The translations under genes were made by a program, and so were the position numbers. This document shows positions 35,545 through 44,929 of a stretch of DNA of 64,000 nt, piece by piece (within the stretch, counting starts at the first letter, position 1; the number at the start of each line of letters is the position of its first letter). This DNA comes from Roseomonas aeriglobus. GTDB taxonomy: Bacteria > Pseudomonadota > Alphaproteobacteria > Sphingomonadales > Sphingomonadaceae. Under the pieces are notes generated by a model. That model did not search any database, was not told where the DNA came from, and worked only from the letters and a program-made list of their open reading frames with translations. The stretch lies in the NCBI GenBank assembly GCA_016937575.1, contig JAFHKN010000002.1, positions 3,097,001 to 3,161,000 on the forward strand, written 5' to 3'.

Positions 35545-37166
35545 GCAATCTCCCTTGCGATCAGCCCCGCGGGGCCGGTCAAAATCCATTTGTCGGCCAC
35601 GCCGACCTGTTCGATGATCTGCCATCCATCCGCCTGGTCGGGCGTCAGATCAACCGGCGCGGTGCCGAAATTGAAAGCGCAGCGCAGCCGCTCCCCCTCG
35701 CTGCGGCGCTCGAAGACGAGCACGTCGTCGGTCGCGGTCAGCACGATCATGTCGCCCCGCATCAGCGCGGCGCTGGTGTGGCGCATCCGGAGCAGGCGGC
35801 GCGTGAGGTGCAACAGCGAGCCGGCATCCGCCTCCTGCCGATCGACCGCAAGGGGCCCATGATCGGGGCCGGTCGGCAGCCACGGGTCTGCGCTCGAAAA
35901 GCCCAGGCCCGCCGCGTCGCCCGCCCAGGGCATCGGCGTCCGCGCGCCGTCGCGCGACAGGGTCAGCGGCCAGTTGGCGATGGCTTCGGGGTCCTGTAAC
36001 CGATCGAACGGCACATCGACCTGGGTCAGCCCCAGTTCCTCGCCGTAATAGAGGATGATGGTCCCGCGCAGGCAGGCGAGCAGCAGCATCTTCATCGCGG
36101 CGAAGGCTTGAGGATCGCGCGTCCCTGCCCAGCGCGACACCGCCCGCGGCGCATCGTGATTCTCGAATGCCCAGCTCGGCCAGCCGGTATCGGGCGCGTC
36201 GGGCCACGCCTGCACCGCCTCCGCCACCACCCGCGGGGTAAGCGCGCTCGCATAGAGGAAGTCGAAGCCATAGGAACTGTCGAGCCGCCCGGGCGCGGTG
36301 AACGCCTTGCGTTCGCGCTCGCTGTCGTCGCCGCCGACCTCGGCCACCGTGAAGGTCGCGCCATAATCGTCGAGGACGCCGCGCAGCCGCTCGAGGAACA
36401 GCGGAATGTCGGGATGCGACTGGTTGTGGACGTGCAGCTGGAAATCGAACGGCCGCGTGCGGACGCCGTTGCCGGTCGGTGCGGGCGGATTGTCGGTGAG
36501 CGATGGGTCGTGCATCGAAAAGTTGATCGCATCGACGCGGAAGCCGTCGACCCCGCGATCGAGCCAGAAGCGCGCGACGTCGAGCAGTGCGTCCTGGACG
36601 TCCGGATTATGCCCGTTGAGCTGCGGCTGGCTGCTCAGGAAATTATGCATGTAATATTGGCCGCGCCGGGCGTCCCAGGTCCAGGCCGGGCCGCCGAAGA
36701 CGGACTGCCAATTGTTGGGCGGCGCGCCATCGGGCTTGGCATCGGCCCAGACATACCAATCGGCGCGCGGATTGTGCCGGCTCGCGCGGCTCTGCGCGAA
36801 CCAGGCGTGCCGGTCCGACGTGTGGGCGTAGACCTGATCGACGATGACCTTCAGCCCCAGCGCATGCGCGCGGGCGACCAGGGCGTCGAAATCGGCGAGC
36901 GTACCGAAGATCGGATCGACGTCGCAGTAATCGGCGATGTCATAGCCGAAATCGGCCATGGGCGAGGTGTAGAAAGGCGACAGCCAGATCGCATCGACGC
37001 CGAGCGACGCAACATAATCGAGATGCGAAGTGATGCCGGCGAGGTCTCCCACCCCGTCGCCGTTCGCGTCGGCAAAGCTACGTGGATAGATCTGGTAGAT
37101 CGCTGCGCCACGCCACCAGTCGGCGGCGGTCGCAGTGTTGGTGTCGGTACGGGTCAGGATGGTCAT
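35541..37166 (-). CDS. GH13 alpha-glucosidase (oligo-1,6-glucosidase/maltase type)
   Basis: 541-residue GH13 enzyme without signal peptide. Conserved regions: VDQVYAHTSDRHAWF (region I), GFRVDAINF (nucleophile Asp), TVAEVGGDD (acid/base Glu) and FENHDAPRAVSRW (transition-state Asp). QIYPRSFADANGDGVGDL is the usual N-terminus, and its Asp-rich loop may bind calcium. Overlaps the GH97 start and the alpha-amylase stop (ATGA on both sides). It hydrolyses maltose and short maltodextrins, probably in the cytoplasm after transport. Confidence 0.95.
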   Translation of the reverse strand: MTILTRTDTNTATAADWWRGAAIYQIYPRSFADANGDGVGDLAGITSHLDYVASLGVDAIWLSPFYTSPMADFGYDIADYCDVDPIFGTLADFDALVARAHALGLKVIVDQVYAHTSDRHAWFAQSRASRHNPRADWYVWADAKPDGAPPNNWQSVFGGPAWTWDARRGQYYMHNFLSSQPQLNGHNPDVQDALLDVARFWLDRGVDGFRVDAINFSMHDPSLTDNPPAPTGNGVRTRPFDFQLHVHNQSHPDIPLFLERLRGVLDDYGATFTVAEVGGDDSERERKAFTAPGRLDSSYGFDFLYASALTPRVVAEAVQAWPDAPDTGWPSWAFENHDAPRAVSRWAGTRDPQAFAAMKMLLLACLRGTIILYYGEELGLTQVDVPFDRLQDPEAIANWPLTLSRDGARTPMPWAGDAAGLGFSSADPWLPTGPDHGPLAVDRQEADAGSLLHLTRRLLRMRHTSAALMRGDMIVLTATDDVLVFERRSEGERLRCAFNFGTAPVDLTPDQADGWQIIEQVGVADKWILTGPAGLIAREIA

Positions 37167-39079
37167 GTCGGGTCCGAAGCACAGATGGCATAGCCGAGCG
37201 GCGGCAGCGTGACGGTGACGCTGCCCGGCGCGACAGCGGTGGCGGCGCAGGGGCCGGCAAGAGCGGAAAAGTTGCGCGAGCCGACTTCGACCTGCACCTG
37301 CGCCCGCACCGGCGCGGTGGAGGTGTTGAAAGCGAGCAGCACTTCGCGCCCGGTTTCGGGATCGATCCGCGAAACGGCGAGCAGGCCGGGCGTGTCCTGG
37401 CGGTAGCGGATGGCGGTCGACCCGCGCCGCAGCGCGGGTTCGGCGCGGCGAATGCGGGCGAGTTCGGCGATCTGGCGGAACAGCGGACCGTCGGTGCCGA
37501 AATTGTCGGTCGCGGTGGTGCGCGTCGTGCCGACCAGCCGGTTGTCGTTGTAACTGGCGACCCGGCTCGCGAACATGTCCTCGCGCGCGTCCTGGTCGCC
37601 GCCATCTCCGGCGAAGCCCTGTTCGTCACCCGAATAGATCGTCGGCACGCCACGTAAGCTCAGCAGCAGCGCGTTCGTCAGCTTCACCCGATCGAGGATT
37701 TCGGCTTCCGACGCGGTCGGGAAAGCCTTGCGGATCGACGTTGCGACGCGGCCGTCGTCATGATTGCCGGTGAAGGTCGGCAGGATGCGCGCGGTGTCGG
37801 CGCCTTTCGCGTAGATCGCGTCGCCATCGAAGAGATGTTCGAACAGGATGGTGCCGCCGGTGCCCGCGACGGTCGCCGCCACCGCCTCCTTGAACGCGAA
37901 GTCGAGCACTGCGGGCAATGCCGCGGTCCGCGTCCACTGCGCCAGCGCGGCCGGGCGGATGTCGTGTTCGGACACTTCGCCGAAGATATGGAAATTGGCG
38001 ATTCCCCTGGCCGTGGCGCGCGCCTCCATCGCAGGGACGAACACCTGCCAGAATTCGGGGTTCACATGCTTGGCGGTGTCGATGCGGAAACCATCGATGC
38101 CGTAGCGGTCGATCCAGCCACCGAAGATATCGATCATGCCGGCGATGACGCGCGGATTTTCGGTCATCAAATCGTCGAGCCCGACGAAATCGCCCATCGT
38201 CGAGCTTTCGTTGCGGTACGTCGTATCGCCCCGATTATGGTAGAGCGTCACGTCGTTGAGCCACGCCGGCACCTTTATGCCCTTCTCCGTCGCCGGGACG
38301 ACCGGGGTATAGGCATAGGTCGGATCGGTCAGTTTCGCGAAATTCTCCGCCGTTCGGACCTCGTCGCCGGCAAACCCTGGATTGATCGCCGGGCCGGTCA
38401 CCCCGCCGCGCCGCTGATAGGGATAGTCCGCGCGGCTGCGGTAGAGGCATTCGCCCTTGCCCGCACATTCCCGCATCTGGATCACGTCCGCCGTATGGTT
38501 GACGATGATGTCCATATAGACCTTCATTCCACGCGCATGGGCGGCATCGACCAGCGCGCGGAAATCGGCATCAGTACCCAGATGCGGGTCGACGGTCGTG
38601 AAATCGGTAATCCAGTAACCGTGGTAGCCGGCGCTCTCCCGGCCCGGCGCGCCCTGCACGGCCTTGTTCTTGAAGATCGGCCCGACCCACAGTGCCGTCG
38701 CGCCGAGCGCCTGGATATAGTCGAGCCGCCGGATCAGCCCCTTCAGGTCGCCGCCGTGGTAGAAGCCCTTGGCGGTTGGATCGAACCCGGTCTGAAGTGG
38801 CCCGCCTTTCAATCCACCGCGGTCGTTGGCCGGGTCGGCGTTGTCGAAGCGATCGGGCAGGACGAAATAGATGATCTCGTCCTCGGGCGGGCGAGTGCGG
38901 AAATCGTCCGTGTTACTTGCCCCGGACGCCCTTCCCACACCGTTCGCCCTGAGCTTGTCGAAGGGCTGTCTTTCTTCGTGCTGCAAACTTGCCGCCAAAG
39001 AAACAGGCAATGCTCCGACAAGCTCACCACGAACGGTCAGAGGGTTAGCCGCAGCAACCAGGGCAAGCAGCAGGCTCAC
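37163..39079 (-). CDS. GH13 alpha-amylase, exported
   Basis: 638-residue alpha-amylase-family enzyme. Catalytic regions: DIIVNHTADVI, GFRIDTAKHV (nucleophile), HIFGEVSEHD (acid/base) and FTGNHDDGRVAT. GTG 39079 overlaps the halogenase stop (GTGA) and starts a short signal-like segment MSLLLALVAAANPLTV; the open frame upstream is antisense-like sequence over the halogenase. Between the signal and the mature domain (DEIIYFVLPDRFDNADP) lies a 97-base palindromic repeat translated in frame (QPFDKLRANGV), so this enzyme has an unusual N-terminal insertion. It probably degrades starch or maltodextrin in the periplasm or at the surface. Confidence 0.92.
   Translation of the reverse strand: MSLLLALVAAANPLTVRGELVGALPVSLAASLQHEERQPFDKLRANGVGRASGASNTDDFRTRPPEDEIIYFVLPDRFDNADPANDRGGLKGGPLQTGFDPTAKGFYHGGDLKGLIRRLDYIQALGATALWVGPIFKNKAVQGAPGRESAGYHGYWITDFTTVDPHLGTDADFRALVDAAHARGMKVYMDIIVNHTADVIQMRECAGKGECLYRSRADYPYQRRGGVTGPAINPGFAGDEVRTAENFAKLTDPTYAYTPVVPATEKGIKVPAWLNDVTLYHNRGDTTYRNESSTMGDFVGLDDLMTENPRVIAGMIDIFGGWIDRYGIDGFRIDTAKHVNPEFWQVFVPAMEARATARGIANFHIFGEVSEHDIRPAALAQWTRTAALPAVLDFAFKEAVAATVAGTGGTILFEHLFDGDAIYAKGADTARILPTFTGNHDDGRVATSIRKAFPTASEAEILDRVKLTNALLLSLRGVPTIYSGDEQGFAGDGGDQDAREDMFASRVASYNDNRLVGTTRTTATDNFGTDGPLFRQIAELARIRRAEPALRRGSTAIRYRQDTPGLLAVSRIDPETGREVLLAFNTSTAPVRAQVQVEVGSRNFSALAGPCAATAVAPGSVTVTLPPLGYAICASDPT
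38940..39036. repeat. Palindromic repeat inside the alpha-amylase N-terminus
   Basis: CCGTTCGCCCTGAGCTTGTC with GAAGGG (38940-38965) and the inverted arm GACAAGCTCACCACGAACGG (39017-39036) face each other. The same family occurs at 40635-40770. Arms of this kind are dispersed through sphingomonad genomes. Here it is in frame within the coding sequence. Confidence 0.8.
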
Positions 39080-40590
39080 GCCGCCAACCCCCGCGGTGCA
39101 GCGCAATTCCGTGCGATGAAATCGGCATGTCCGGGCATCTGGGCCACCTCGCGCGCGTTGAGTTTGGGCAGGATGTCGAGGAACTCCGCGACCTGCGCCG
39201 CCGGCATCGTATCGGCCAGTGGATGCCAGGCGTCGGGCATCACACCCTGCCCGACAAGCACCTGCAGCCAGCCGACCTCGGTAAACAGTTCCTCGCGCTC
39301 GCGGGTGATCTGCGCCGACGCCTTCCACAGGTCGAGCTTCGCGCGGAGCGTGTCCGGCAGTGCCGTCTCGCGCCGGTCCTGCCAGAACGGCTCATGGCGG
39401 CGGTTGGCAACGTAATGCAGCAGGATGAAGTCGCGGATGCGTTCGTATTCGAACACCGCCTGGCGATTATATTCGTCGCGCAGCGCCGGGGCGATGCGGC
39501 GACCGGGAAGCAGTTTCAGCACGCGTTCGATCGCCGACTGAATCATATGGATGCTGGTCGATTCGAGTGGCTCGAGGAAGCCCGACGCCAGCCCGACCGC
39601 GATGACGTTGGCCTTCCACAGCGCGCGGCGTCGCCCGGTCGTGAAGCGCAGCGGCCGCGGATCGGCGAGGGGCTCGCTGTCGAGGTTGGCCAACAGACGG
39701 TCGCGCGCCGCCTCGTCGCTCAGATGCGCCGAGCTGTAGACGACGCCGTTGCCGGTGCGATGCTGCAGCGGGATGCGCCATTGCCACCCCGCACCGTGCG
39801 CGGTCGCGCGGGTGTAGGGCGTGAAATCGTCCGCCCGCGCCGAGGGCACCGCCATTGCGCGATCGCAGGGCAGCCAATGCGTCCAGTCCTCATACCCCGT
39901 CCCCAGCACGCCTTCGATCAACAGCGCGCGGAAACCGGTGCAATCGAGGAACAGGTCGCCTTCGATCCGCCTGTCGCGGTCGAGCAGCAGCGCGGCAACG
40001 TCGCCGCTCTGGCCATCGCGCACGACCTCGACGATCCGCCCCTCGACCCGCGTGACGCCGCGCGCTTCGGCGAAGCGGCGGAGGTAGGCGGCGTAGAGGC
40101 TCGCATCGAAATGAAAGGCATAGGGCATGTCGGGCAGCACCGATGCCGTCCGCGCCGGCCCGCGTTGCATCCGCCCGGCGAGCGCTGCCTGATTGTTGAG
40201 GGAATATACCGCCAGTGGCCGCGCCAGACCATCGCGCTGCCCGCGCAACCACAGGTGATGGAACGGCGCCAGGCCGCTGTCGCGCCCGATGTCGCCGAAC
40301 GCGTGCATGTAGCGGTCGCCGGCCGCGCCCCAGCCGACGAATTCGATCCCCAGCTTGAACGTCGCGCCGGTCGCGCGGACGAAATCGTCCTCGTCGATCC
40401 CAAGCGCCTGGTTGAACAGCCGGATCTGCGGGATCGTCGCTTCACCGACACCGACGATGCCGATCTCGTCGGATTCGACGAGCGTCACGCTGAAGCCCGG
40501 GCCCAGGAACCGCCCGAGCGCCGCCGCGCACATCCATCCCGCTGATCCGCCGCCGGCGATCACGATGCGGATCGGTGGGTTGGTCGTCAT
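39076..40590 (-). CDS. Tryptophan halogenase family FAD-dependent protein
   Basis: 504-residue flavin-dependent halogenase-family protein. FAD motif GGGSAGWM (13-20), GVGEATIP (47-54), the lysine equivalent to PrnA Lys79 at residue 79 (ATFKLG), the halogenase hallmark WQWRIP (269-274), and LEPLESTSIHMI. All residues tied to halogenation in PrnA are therefore in place. It needs FADH2 from a reductase, which is not adjacent. GTGA overlap with the alpha-amylase suggests co-regulation with maltodextrin use. Genes of this family are often found next to TonB receptors in sphingomonads and caulobacters, where the substrate is unknown. Confidence 0.92.
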   Translation of the reverse strand: MTTNPPIRIVIAGGGSAGWMCAAALGRFLGPGFSVTLVESDEIGIVGVGEATIPQIRLFNQALGIDEDDFVRATGATFKLGIEFVGWGAAGDRYMHAFGDIGRDSGLAPFHHLWLRGQRDGLARPLAVYSLNNQAALAGRMQRGPARTASVLPDMPYAFHFDASLYAAYLRRFAEARGVTRVEGRIVEVVRDGQSGDVAALLLDRDRRIEGDLFLDCTGFRALLIEGVLGTGYEDWTHWLPCDRAMAVPSARADDFTPYTRATAHGAGWQWRIPLQHRTGNGVVYSSAHLSDEAARDRLLANLDSEPLADPRPLRFTTGRRRALWKANVIAVGLASGFLEPLESTSIHMIQSAIERVLKLLPGRRIAPALRDEYNRQAVFEYERIRDFILLHYVANRRHEPFWQDRRETALPDTLRAKLDLWKASAQITREREELFTEVGWLQVLVGQGVMPDAWHPLADTMPAAQVAEFLDILPKLNAREVAQMPGHADFIARNCAAPRGLAA

Positions 40591-40634
40591 GTCCGCGCTC
40601 CGATCTGGCAATTGGGAAGGATGTTACCCCTCAC

Positions 40635-40770
40635 CCGTTCGCCCTGAGCCTGCCGGGCACCCATCGAAATGCTACTTCGACGGGACCCTGGTCGAAGGGC
40701 CGTACCGTGATACACCCGCGATGACTTTGCGGCACGACGTACGGTGCTTCGACTAGCTCAGCACGAACGG
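40635..40770. repeat. Palindromic repeat between halogenase and TonB receptor
   Basis: CCGTTCGCCCTGAGC (from 40635) and the inverted arm GCTTCGACTAGCTCAGCACG (40747-40766) with a trailing AACGG. Internal copies of TTCGAC/GTCGAA occur between the arms. Same family as 38940-39036. It occupies most of the 190-base gap between two same-strand genes. Confidence 0.75.
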
Positions 40771-40781
40771 TAGGGGGACGC

Positions 40782-43646
40782 TTAGAACTTGTACGTCACG
40801 CCCAGATAATAGTCGCGCGTGTACCGCTGATACTCGCGCACCAGGCGGGGATCGCTCGCTTCGCTGGTGACGAACGGCTCGTCGGTCAGGTTCTTACCCT
40901 GCAGCAGGATCGAGAGCCCCGTCAGCGGCCCGGACTTGAACTCGTACCCGATCTGCGCATCGAGCACGCCTTCGGCCTTGCCCTGGCGAAATTCGGGATT
41001 GGCCGACAGGCCCGCCAGTTCGGCGAGGAAGCTCGAGCGGTAGCGATAGGTCGCGCGCGCCTGGAAGCCGCCCTTTTCGAAATAGGCGGTGCCGGTGCCG
41101 ACCCACTTCGACTGGCCCGGCAGCGTGATCGCCACGGTCGGATTCGACCCGTATTTGATCGCACTGTCCACGTACGTGCCGGTCAGGAACACGCCGAACC
41201 CGTCGAGCGCGTTTGTGAACATCTTGAACGGCAGCGATGCCGTCGCCTCGACGCCCATCACGTCGCCGCCGCCCGAGTTGGTCGGCTGCGAGACGAGACC
41301 GAACTGCGCATTCTGGCCGCGGATGACCGCCTGCTGCGCCGGGGTCAGCGCCGGCAGCAGCCCGGAGAAGTCGAACAGCGTCGAGCTCGACGGATCGACG
41401 AAATCGGTCAGGTGCTTGTAGAAGCCGGTCAGCGCGACATAGCCGCCCTGGTCGAAGTATTTTTCCAGGCTGATATCGACGTTGGTCGACTTGTACGGGC
41501 GCAGGTTGATGTTGCCGCCGTTCGAGCTGAACGGGCTGTTCTGCGGCAGGCTGCCACGACCGATGTTCGCGGTGTTGATGCCGACGTCCTGCGTGATGCG
41601 CTCCTGGTCCAGACGCGGGCGGACCATCGTCTGCGCGGCGTTCAGCTTGACGTAGAAGTTCGGCACCAGTTCGACCGACATCGTCGCCGACGGGAGGACG
41701 TTGGTGTAGGTCGCCTTGCCGCTGACCGGCGAGGTCGTGACGACGCCGTTCAGCAGGCTGGCGATCTGGCCGTCCGAGCTCTGCTCGGTATGCACCACCT
41801 GGACGCCCAGCGTCCCCTTCAGCGGCTTGCCGCCGGCCAAGCCGTCGATGACGATCTTGCCGTAGCCGGTCCACACATTCTCGGTCACGACATTGTCGCG
41901 CACCAGCGACGACGGACGATTGTCGAATACCGGGTTCAGCAGCGCATAGACCTTCAGCGGGTCATAGGTGAGCATCTGCGGGACGCCCAGGTAATCCAGG
42001 CTGACCTTGCGATCGAGCAGCACGTCGTTCGGCACCGCCACGCTGGTCGGCGTTCCGCTCGATACGGTGCAGTTGGTCCCGCCGCCCTTCGGGCAGAGGA
42101 AGAAGGAGGTGTACCGGCTTTCTTTCTGACGACGGCTGAAATTACCGCCGATTTCCCAGCCCTTGATCACACCCAGATTGCCGAACTCGCCGTCCAGGCT
42201 GGCGCGCAGCGACTTCAGGTCGTCGGTGAAGTCGGGCCGGTTGAGGAAGCCCGCCTGCACCACGGCGGCGGTGCCGTTATAGCCCCAGCCCCGCGGATCG
42301 GTCAGGCGGATGATGTTGGTGTTCGAATAATCGAGCGTCGGTACGATGTCGTAAGTGCCATCCCCGTTCTGAGTGATGCGGATCGTGTCCTTGGCGCCGG
42401 TCGCATTGTAGCCGGTGCCCGAATAGGTTTCGAGCAGGAAGTCGGTGCGGGTCGCACGGCTCCAGCTGGCATCGACCTTCAGGTGGGTCGTCTCGGTGAT
42501 CGCGAAGTCGTTGTTCCAGCCGAGCGACAGGTTCTCGGCGGTCCGGCGGTTATAGTCGTTGCGCTGGACAGCGACGACGTTGCTGATCGTCGCTGCGGTC
42601 ACGAGGCCGTTGGTGACGGTATAGCCCGGCGCGATGATCGTCGTCCCGTTGGCGGCCGTTCCCGACCAGTCGGGATTGATCGGGAATTCGATGCCGCGCA
42701 GGCGCTGCGTTTCCTCGAAGTTCGAATAGAGCGCGTCGAACGTCGAATGGAAGCGGTCCGAGGGACGCCATTCGATCGTCGCGACGCCGCCGTAGCGCTT
42801 CAGCAGGTTCGACTGAACGTAGGGCTTGGCGCCACCCAGGATGAGGTTGCCGCCGGCCTGCGACGCATTGGGGAACCCCCAGGCGGCATAGCGTTCGATC
42901 TGGGTCGGGGTCTGCGTCGCCGAAGCGCCGATCGCGATGCCCAGCGTATCGTTCGCGAACTGGTCGACATAGGTCGCCGACGCCCGATAGCCGTACCGGC
43001 TGCCGTCGGGATTCAGCGCCTTCTTGTCGTTCATCTGTCCGCGCGCCGAGAGGACGACGGTCTGCTTGCCCTGGTCGAGAGGGCGCAGCATGCGCAGGTC
43101 GACCGTGCCCGAGATGCCCGCCGCGATCAGCGCCGGGTCGGCGCCCTTGTAGACGTTGACGTTCTGGAAGAATTCCGACGGATACTGGTCGTATTCGACG
43201 CCGCGATTGTCGCCAACCGTCACCTGCTCGCGCCCGTTGAGCAACGTCGTCGAGAAGTCGGGGCCGAGGCCGCGGATCGACAGGCGCTGGTCGCGACCTT
43301 CGAGACGCTGGGCGGTGACGCCGGGGATGCGGGCAAGCGAGTCGGCGATCGACACGTCAGGCAGCTTGCCGACGTCTTCGGCGGACACCGAATCGACGAT
43401 CATCGTCGCATTGCGCTTGGTCCGGGCCGATGCCTCGAGTGCACCGCGGATGCCGGTAACGGTGATTTCGGTGCCGGCCTCGTCCTCGGTCGTGCCGGGG
43501 GCCACAGGGCCGCTCGCCGGATTCTGGACCGGTGCATTCTCGGCCACCTGGGCGAGAGCCGGCATGGCGATGCCGAGGGCGATGGCGCTCGCGCCCAGGA
43601 CGAGCCCGGCGCGGCGGCGCGTTGAAATGGTGCTGGAATACCGCAT
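40782..43646 (-). CDS. TonB-dependent receptor (MalA-type, maltodextrin locus)
   Basis: 954-residue outer-membrane receptor. Signal peptide (RRRAGLVLGASAIALGIAMPALAQ), TonB-box-like EITVTGIRGALEAS, plug (SVSAEDVGKLPDVSIADSLA, VTAQRLEGRDQRLSIRGLG), barrel ending in YYLGVTYKF with terminal Phe. ATG 43646 has AGGAGG 9 bases upstream; the longer frame runs into the regulator's promoter region. Its plug is typical of large carbohydrate receptors such as Caulobacter MalA. Divergent from the LacI regulator gene; together with the downstream hydrolases it forms a carbohydrate-utilisation locus. Confidence 0.94.
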   Translation of the reverse strand: MRYSSTISTRRRAGLVLGASAIALGIAMPALAQVAENAPVQNPASGPVAPGTTEDEAGTEITVTGIRGALEASARTKRNATMIVDSVSAEDVGKLPDVSIADSLARIPGVTAQRLEGRDQRLSIRGLGPDFSTTLLNGREQVTVGDNRGVEYDQYPSEFFQNVNVYKGADPALIAAGISGTVDLRMLRPLDQGKQTVVLSARGQMNDKKALNPDGSRYGYRASATYVDQFANDTLGIAIGASATQTPTQIERYAAWGFPNASQAGGNLILGGAKPYVQSNLLKRYGGVATIEWRPSDRFHSTFDALYSNFEETQRLRGIEFPINPDWSGTAANGTTIIAPGYTVTNGLVTAATISNVVAVQRNDYNRRTAENLSLGWNNDFAITETTHLKVDASWSRATRTDFLLETYSGTGYNATGAKDTIRITQNGDGTYDIVPTLDYSNTNIIRLTDPRGWGYNGTAAVVQAGFLNRPDFTDDLKSLRASLDGEFGNLGVIKGWEIGGNFSRRQKESRYTSFFLCPKGGGTNCTVSSGTPTSVAVPNDVLLDRKVSLDYLGVPQMLTYDPLKVYALLNPVFDNRPSSLVRDNVVTENVWTGYGKIVIDGLAGGKPLKGTLGVQVVHTEQSSDGQIASLLNGVVTTSPVSGKATYTNVLPSATMSVELVPNFYVKLNAAQTMVRPRLDQERITQDVGINTANIGRGSLPQNSPFSSNGGNINLRPYKSTNVDISLEKYFDQGGYVALTGFYKHLTDFVDPSSSTLFDFSGLLPALTPAQQAVIRGQNAQFGLVSQPTNSGGGDVMGVEATASLPFKMFTNALDGFGVFLTGTYVDSAIKYGSNPTVAITLPGQSKWVGTGTAYFEKGGFQARATYRYRSSFLAELAGLSANPEFRQGKAEGVLDAQIGYEFKSGPLTGLSILLQGKNLTDEPFVTSEASDPRLVREYQRYTRDYYLGVTYKF

Positions 43647-43764
43647 GGAAGTCCCCTCCTGTCGCCCGCGTCGCATCTTTGCTGCACGCTTGTCGGGCAC
43701 CGTCCCCACGGACGGCCTCGTCCCGCGATGTGGAACAACCGGCGGTTTTGGGGAAGCGGACGAC

Positions 43765-43772
43765 ATACGTAT
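43765..43772. promoter_or_regulatory. Candidate LacI-type operator ATACGTAT
   Basis: In the 184-base gap between the divergent TonB receptor and LacI genes, GACATACGTATTC has an 8-base perfect palindrome centred on CG, the symmetry expected for LacI-family operators. No second copy was found in the other minus-strand gap at 40591-40781. Support is position and symmetry only. Confidence 0.4.
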
Positions 43773-43830
43773 TCAACCCTATCCCTTTACGTCCGTCGCC
43801 CGGGCGCTACGGTGGGCGGACAGGGAGAGT

Positions 43831-44850
43831 ATGTCGCAGGACAAGCCGACTTCGTTCGACATCGCGCAACTGGCGGGCGTGTCGCAACCGACCGTCAGCC
43901 GGGCGCTGCGTGGCGACAAGACGGTCAGCGAAGCGACGCGCATCCGGATCGAAGCGATCGCGCGCCAGCTGAATTACAAGGTCGACAAGAACGCCTCCTC
44001 GCTCCGCCGCGGCATGACCAACACGCTGGCGCTTCTGTTCTTCGAAGATCCCGCGCTCGACGATTCGCTGATCAATCCGTTTTTCCTGTCGATGCTGGGA
44101 TCGATCACCCGGACCTGCGCCAAGCGCGGCTTCGACCTGCTCGTGTCGATCCAGCAACTCTCGGCCAATTGGCACGTCGATTACGAGGACAGTCGCAAGG
44201 CCGACGGGATCATCCTGCTCGGCTATGGCGATTATTCCGCCTACCGCGTCCGGCTCGACCAGCTGGTCGCGCAGGGCACGCATTTCGTGCGCTGGGGATC
44301 GGTGCGGCCAGGCCAGCCGGGAACGACGATCGGCTGCGACAATGTCGAGGGCGGGCGGCTGGCGGCCCAACATCTGATCGATCGCAAGCGGACGCGCATC
44401 GCGTTCCTGGGCGACGCGTCCGAACATTATCCCGAATTCGCCGACCGCTACCGCGGCTATGCCGGGGCCCTGCGCGCGGCCGGCCTGCCGGTTGATCCGG
44501 GCCTGCAGGTCGATGTCGTCGCGTTCGAGGATGCGGGCGAAGACGCCGCCCGCCGACTGATCGGCCGCGGCATTCCCTTCGACGCGATCTTCGCAGCGTC
44601 CGACCTGATCGCGATCGGCGCGATGCGCGCGCTGGCCGACGCCGGCCTGTCCGTGCCACGCGACGTGGCCGTCGTCGGCTTCGACAACCTGCCCGCCGCC
44701 GCCAGCGCCAACCCGCCGCTGACGACGATCGCGCAGGATTACGGCCACGCGGGCGAAGTGCTGGTCGACACGCTGATCGCGCAGCTCGGCGGACGCGACG
44801 TGACCGGCGAAACCCTGCCACCACGCCTGGTGACGCGCGCATCGAGCTGA
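43831..44850 (+). CDS. LacI family transcriptional regulator
   Basis: 339-residue LacI/GalR regulator. N-terminal HTH: TSFDIAQLAGVSQPTVSRAL (about 7-26), hinge region NYKVDKNASSLRRG, then a periplasmic-binding-protein-like effector domain with GIILLGYGD, EHYPEFADRYRGYAGAL, IFAASDLIAIGAMRAL and VAVVGFDNL. ATG 43831 follows AGGGAGAG; the long upstream frame is antisense to the receptor. It likely represses the receptor and the glycosidase operon until maltose or a derivative binds. Its own gene shares the intergenic operator candidate. Confidence 0.94.
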   Translation: MSQDKPTSFDIAQLAGVSQPTVSRALRGDKTVSEATRIRIEAIARQLNYKVDKNASSLRRGMTNTLALLFFEDPALDDSLINPFFLSMLGSITRTCAKRGFDLLVSIQQLSANWHVDYEDSRKADGIILLGYGDYSAYRVRLDQLVAQGTHFVRWGSVRPGQPGTTIGCDNVEGGRLAAQHLIDRKRTRIAFLGDASEHYPEFADRYRGYAGALRAAGLPVDPGLQVDVVAFEDAGEDAARRLIGRGIPFDAIFAASDLIAIGAMRALADAGLSVPRDVAVVGFDNLPAAASANPPLTTIAQDYGHAGEVLVDTLIAQLGGRDVTGETLPPRLVTRASS

Positions 44851-44929
44851 CGCACGGGCACAGGCCGGACCGGCCCACAACGCAACGTACTTAAACTCGA
44901 ATTAACCATGACACCCTAGGTCTCGGCGA

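Noticed and set aside
33394..35862. 822-codon plus-strand frame
   Set aside because: Antisense of the GH97 gene, with no domain or start signal. Same for 31954-33381, 37760-39415 and 41412-43625 against their glycosidase, halogenase or receptor genes.
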